Positions 62,495-64,000 of a stretch of 64,000 nt of DNA are shown here, piece by piece. A program made the translations under genes and the position numbers. The DNA is taken from contig CAWAJR010000007.1 of the NCBI GenBank assembly GCA_963782465.1, forward strand, positions 390,815-454,814, read 5' to 3'. Source of the stretch: JAODBJ01 sp963782465 (GTDB lineage: Bacteria > Actinomycetota > Acidimicrobiia > IMCC26256 > PALSA-610). How positions within the stretch are numbered: position 1 is the stretch's first letter; every line of letters starts with the position of its first letter. Under the pieces are notes generated by a model that saw only the letters and a program-made list of their open reading frames with translations, did not search any database and was not told the DNA's origin.

Positions 62495-63196
62495 TCAGGG
62501 CGCGGCCGGTAGGCCCGTCACAGCCTTGAAGGTCGCGTTGGTCGGCCCGGTGATGATGACGTCGAAGACGTACTGGGCCGGGTCGATCGAACCAGGCCCG
62601 ACGATCCAGAGGTACCGCGGCGCGAGGTCGAGCACGTACTCGATCTCCTTCGCGGCACGATCAGGGAGTTCCGCGAGTGTGCCGTGCTCTTCTATCGCAC
62701 GGGCGAGCACGTTGGTCTGGCGTCCGCTGGCCTTGGCTTCGACTTGTAAGTGCAGCGCACCGTTGTCCGTGTAGAACTCGGCGTCGGTCTCGTAGCTGGC
62801 GCCGGCGCGCTTCGTGATGCGGTCGCGACTGAACTTGCGGTACCGGGAGAACGAGCTTCGCGTCGGGTCGTAGCCGTGCCCGAGGATGGCGTAGCCGTAC
62901 GCCGCGATGTGGGGGACGTACTCGCGGTTGAGCCAAGCGGCCGGACCGATCGGCTTCGAGAACAGGTGACGCGCACGCCCGTCCGGCGTCTCGAAATGGT
63001 CCGGGCCTGCTGCACCCCACTTCTTCAGGCGTGGGCACCCAGGTGGACAGGTTGTGAACCGAACGACCAGCTCGTCGACCGCCCGCAGGAACCAGCGGCA
63101 TTCGTCCTCGACGAGCGGCGTGCCGATCGGCACCGGGAACGCGCCGGGCGCGAGGCGTTCGATCAGCGCGGTCGCATCCGCAATGGATGAGCTCAT
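62495..63196 (-). CDS. Hypothetical protein with PD-(D/E)XK-like motif
   Basis: 233 residues. The start overlaps the end of the DUF6308-like gene by 4 bp (ATGA), which shows translational coupling. The first half has two cysteines (T-T-C-P-P-G-C-P) and a Trp/aromatic-rich segment. The second half contains D138 in Y-E-T-D-A-E-F-Y and, after strand A-L-H-L-Q, V-E-A-K-A-S (E153, K155). This spacing fits the D...E-x-K core of PD-(D/E)XK nucleases. The remainder (Y-L-W-I-V-G-P-G-S-I-D) is beta-rich. No named family is recognised. The nuclease assignment rests on the motif only. Confidence 0.6.
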   Translation of the reverse strand: MSSSIADATALIERLAPGAFPVPIGTPLVEDECRWFLRAVDELVVRFTTCPPGCPRLKKWGAAGPDHFETPDGRARHLFSKPIGPAAWLNREYVPHIAAYGYAILGHGYDPTRSSFSRYRKFSRDRITKRAGASYETDAEFYTDNGALHLQVEAKASGRQTNVLARAIEEHGTLAELPDRAAKEIEYVLDLAPRYLWIVGPGSIDPAQYVFDVIITGPTNATFKAVTGLPAAP

Positions 63197-63950
63197 CCGT
63201 TCTCGTCCTCGGAGGTGCTACCACCGAGTGACCAGCCGAGGATGTCGAGGGCTCGCAGCGGCGTGAGGCCCGGCGCGAGTGTGGCCAGCCGGTCGAACGA
63301 GTCGCGCTGGCGGCGCAGGTCATCCCGAATGGCGGTCGCGAGGAGCATCATGAACGTGGCCCAGGTGCGTTCCTTATGCCGCGCCGGGCGCGCCGGCGCG
63401 CCGGCACCTACGTAGCAGTGGTGCACGTGGTCGTCGTACAAGGGGATCAACCCGGCACCTTGCGGTGCAGCACCTTCGCCAACGTCGTGCCCTGCACGTA
63501 GGCAACACCGTCGCCTATGTCGAGCACGCGGTACAGCGCGCCAATCCGATTACAGGTCTCGTCGTCCGCGTCGGCGAGGCCGCCGTCGTGACGCTCGTTC
63601 AGTCGGCGCAGGCCGTCCTCGAGCGCGGGCCGTACTCGTCGCAGCGCGACGAACGCACGGGACCGCACCCGTACGCTCAGAAGGTTCGGGGCGAGGAGGT
63701 CGCCGTCGTCGAGCACGTCCGAGCGCGCGTAGGTGACGAGCTGGTCGTACGCCGCCCACGCATAGCGGCCGTCGGTGTCTTCGACATACGCCCGAACCAG
63801 ACCTTCCGCTTCGTCGAACGACAACGCGTAGACGCCGACGACGACGTCGCGCCTGTCTGCCACGCCTGGGACGCTGCCGGTGACAAGCACCGTCGGCCCA
63901 CGGGATCGCGCCGTGAGGGCTGACCCCACTCCGTAAATCCCCACGGCCAC
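63193..63950 (-). pseudogene. DUF6308-like protein, one-base frameshift
   Basis: Two frames make one protein. The first starts at 63950 and ends prematurely in L-A-K-V-L-H-R-K-V-P-G (stop at 63447). The second picks up L-I-P-L-Y-D-D-H-V-H-H-C-Y and runs to 63193. Adding one G to the ggg at about 63451-63453 gives H-R-K-V-P-G-L-I-P-L-Y-D, exactly the junction expected in DUF6308 proteins (H-R-K-x-P-x-L-I-P-x-x-D). The N-part has Y-D-Q-L-V-T-Y-A-R...D-L-L-A-P-N-L-L-S-V-R-V. The corrected length is about 252 residues. The function of the family is unknown. It is coupled to the PD-(D/E)XK-like gene downstream. Confidence 0.65.
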
Positions 63951-64000
63951 GTCAGAGCACTTGGCGACACTTCCCGAACATGAGCCGCGCCGGTCCTCAA

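Overview
The window reads as chromosomal DNA of a GC-rich actinobacterium, probably of the Acidimicrobiia or a related lineage. The evidence is the strong G/C bias at third codon positions, many GTG starts, and actinobacterial families: DUF2510 and DUF5522 proteins, a mycothiol-dependent (MDMPI/DinB-fold) protein, MTH1187 thiamine-binding protein and large LuxR regulators with an ATPase domain. No rRNA, CRISPR array or plasmid/phage replication gene is visible. The assignment to class is inference.

Left part (1-12.7 kb): mixed housekeeping and accessory genes. These are the start of an acyl-CoA ligase, an MDMPI-like protein divergent from an ArsR/SRPBCC regulator, a secreted glutamic (G1) peptidase, nitrobindin, DUF5522, DUF2510, a thiamine-binding protein, a secreted beta-helix protein with a clear terminator, a DHA2 multidrug exporter divergent from its MarR regulator across a 15-bp palindrome, a frameshifted type II P-type ATPase, an SDR and a LOG-like protein.

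Central carbon block (12.7-23.2 kb): a tight operon encodes an acetyl-CoA-synthetase-like ligase, 2-oxoacid dehydrogenase E1alpha, E1beta and E2, and a free acyl carrier protein. It is followed by PEP synthase with a ribosome-associated baeRF3-like protein, and a convergent acyl-CoA ligase. Next (23.3-37.8 kb) come a frameshifted secreted beta-helix gene, a NarL-type two-component system divergent from a MacB/FtsX-type ABC exporter, two lipoproteins, and two tandem LAL-type LuxR regulators, the first frameshifted.

Accessory island (about 37.9-53.2 kb): two direct copies of a roughly 95-bp repeat (37966-38061 and 47073-47165) bracket an MbcA/RES-type toxin-antitoxin module, a PD-(D/E)XK-like protein, small membrane proteins, an IS3 orfA remnant, an 1126-residue surface protein, a degenerate tRNA-like sequence and a truncated IS256 transposase. 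Beyond the second copy lie an AbiE-like toxin-antitoxin pair, a decayed tyrosine integrase next to a tRNA 3'-end fragment, a CsbD stress protein, a 24-residue membrane peptide, a broken alpha/beta hydrolase and an IS3 copy.

Right part (53.5-64 kb): an arginine deiminase operon (adenylate-kinase-like protein, ArcD-like antiporter, ArcA, ArcB, ArcC) is followed by a plasma-membrane-type proton ATPase. Together these suggest an acid/energy-stress module: arginine breakdown yields NH3 and ATP, and the ATPase can use ATP to export protons. The window ends with a frameshifted DUF6308-like gene and a second PD-(D/E)XK-like gene on the minus strand.

Single-base indels, often in short G/C runs, break many otherwise well-preserved genes. 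The window therefore probably contains uncorrected sequencing errors as well as true decay in the island.
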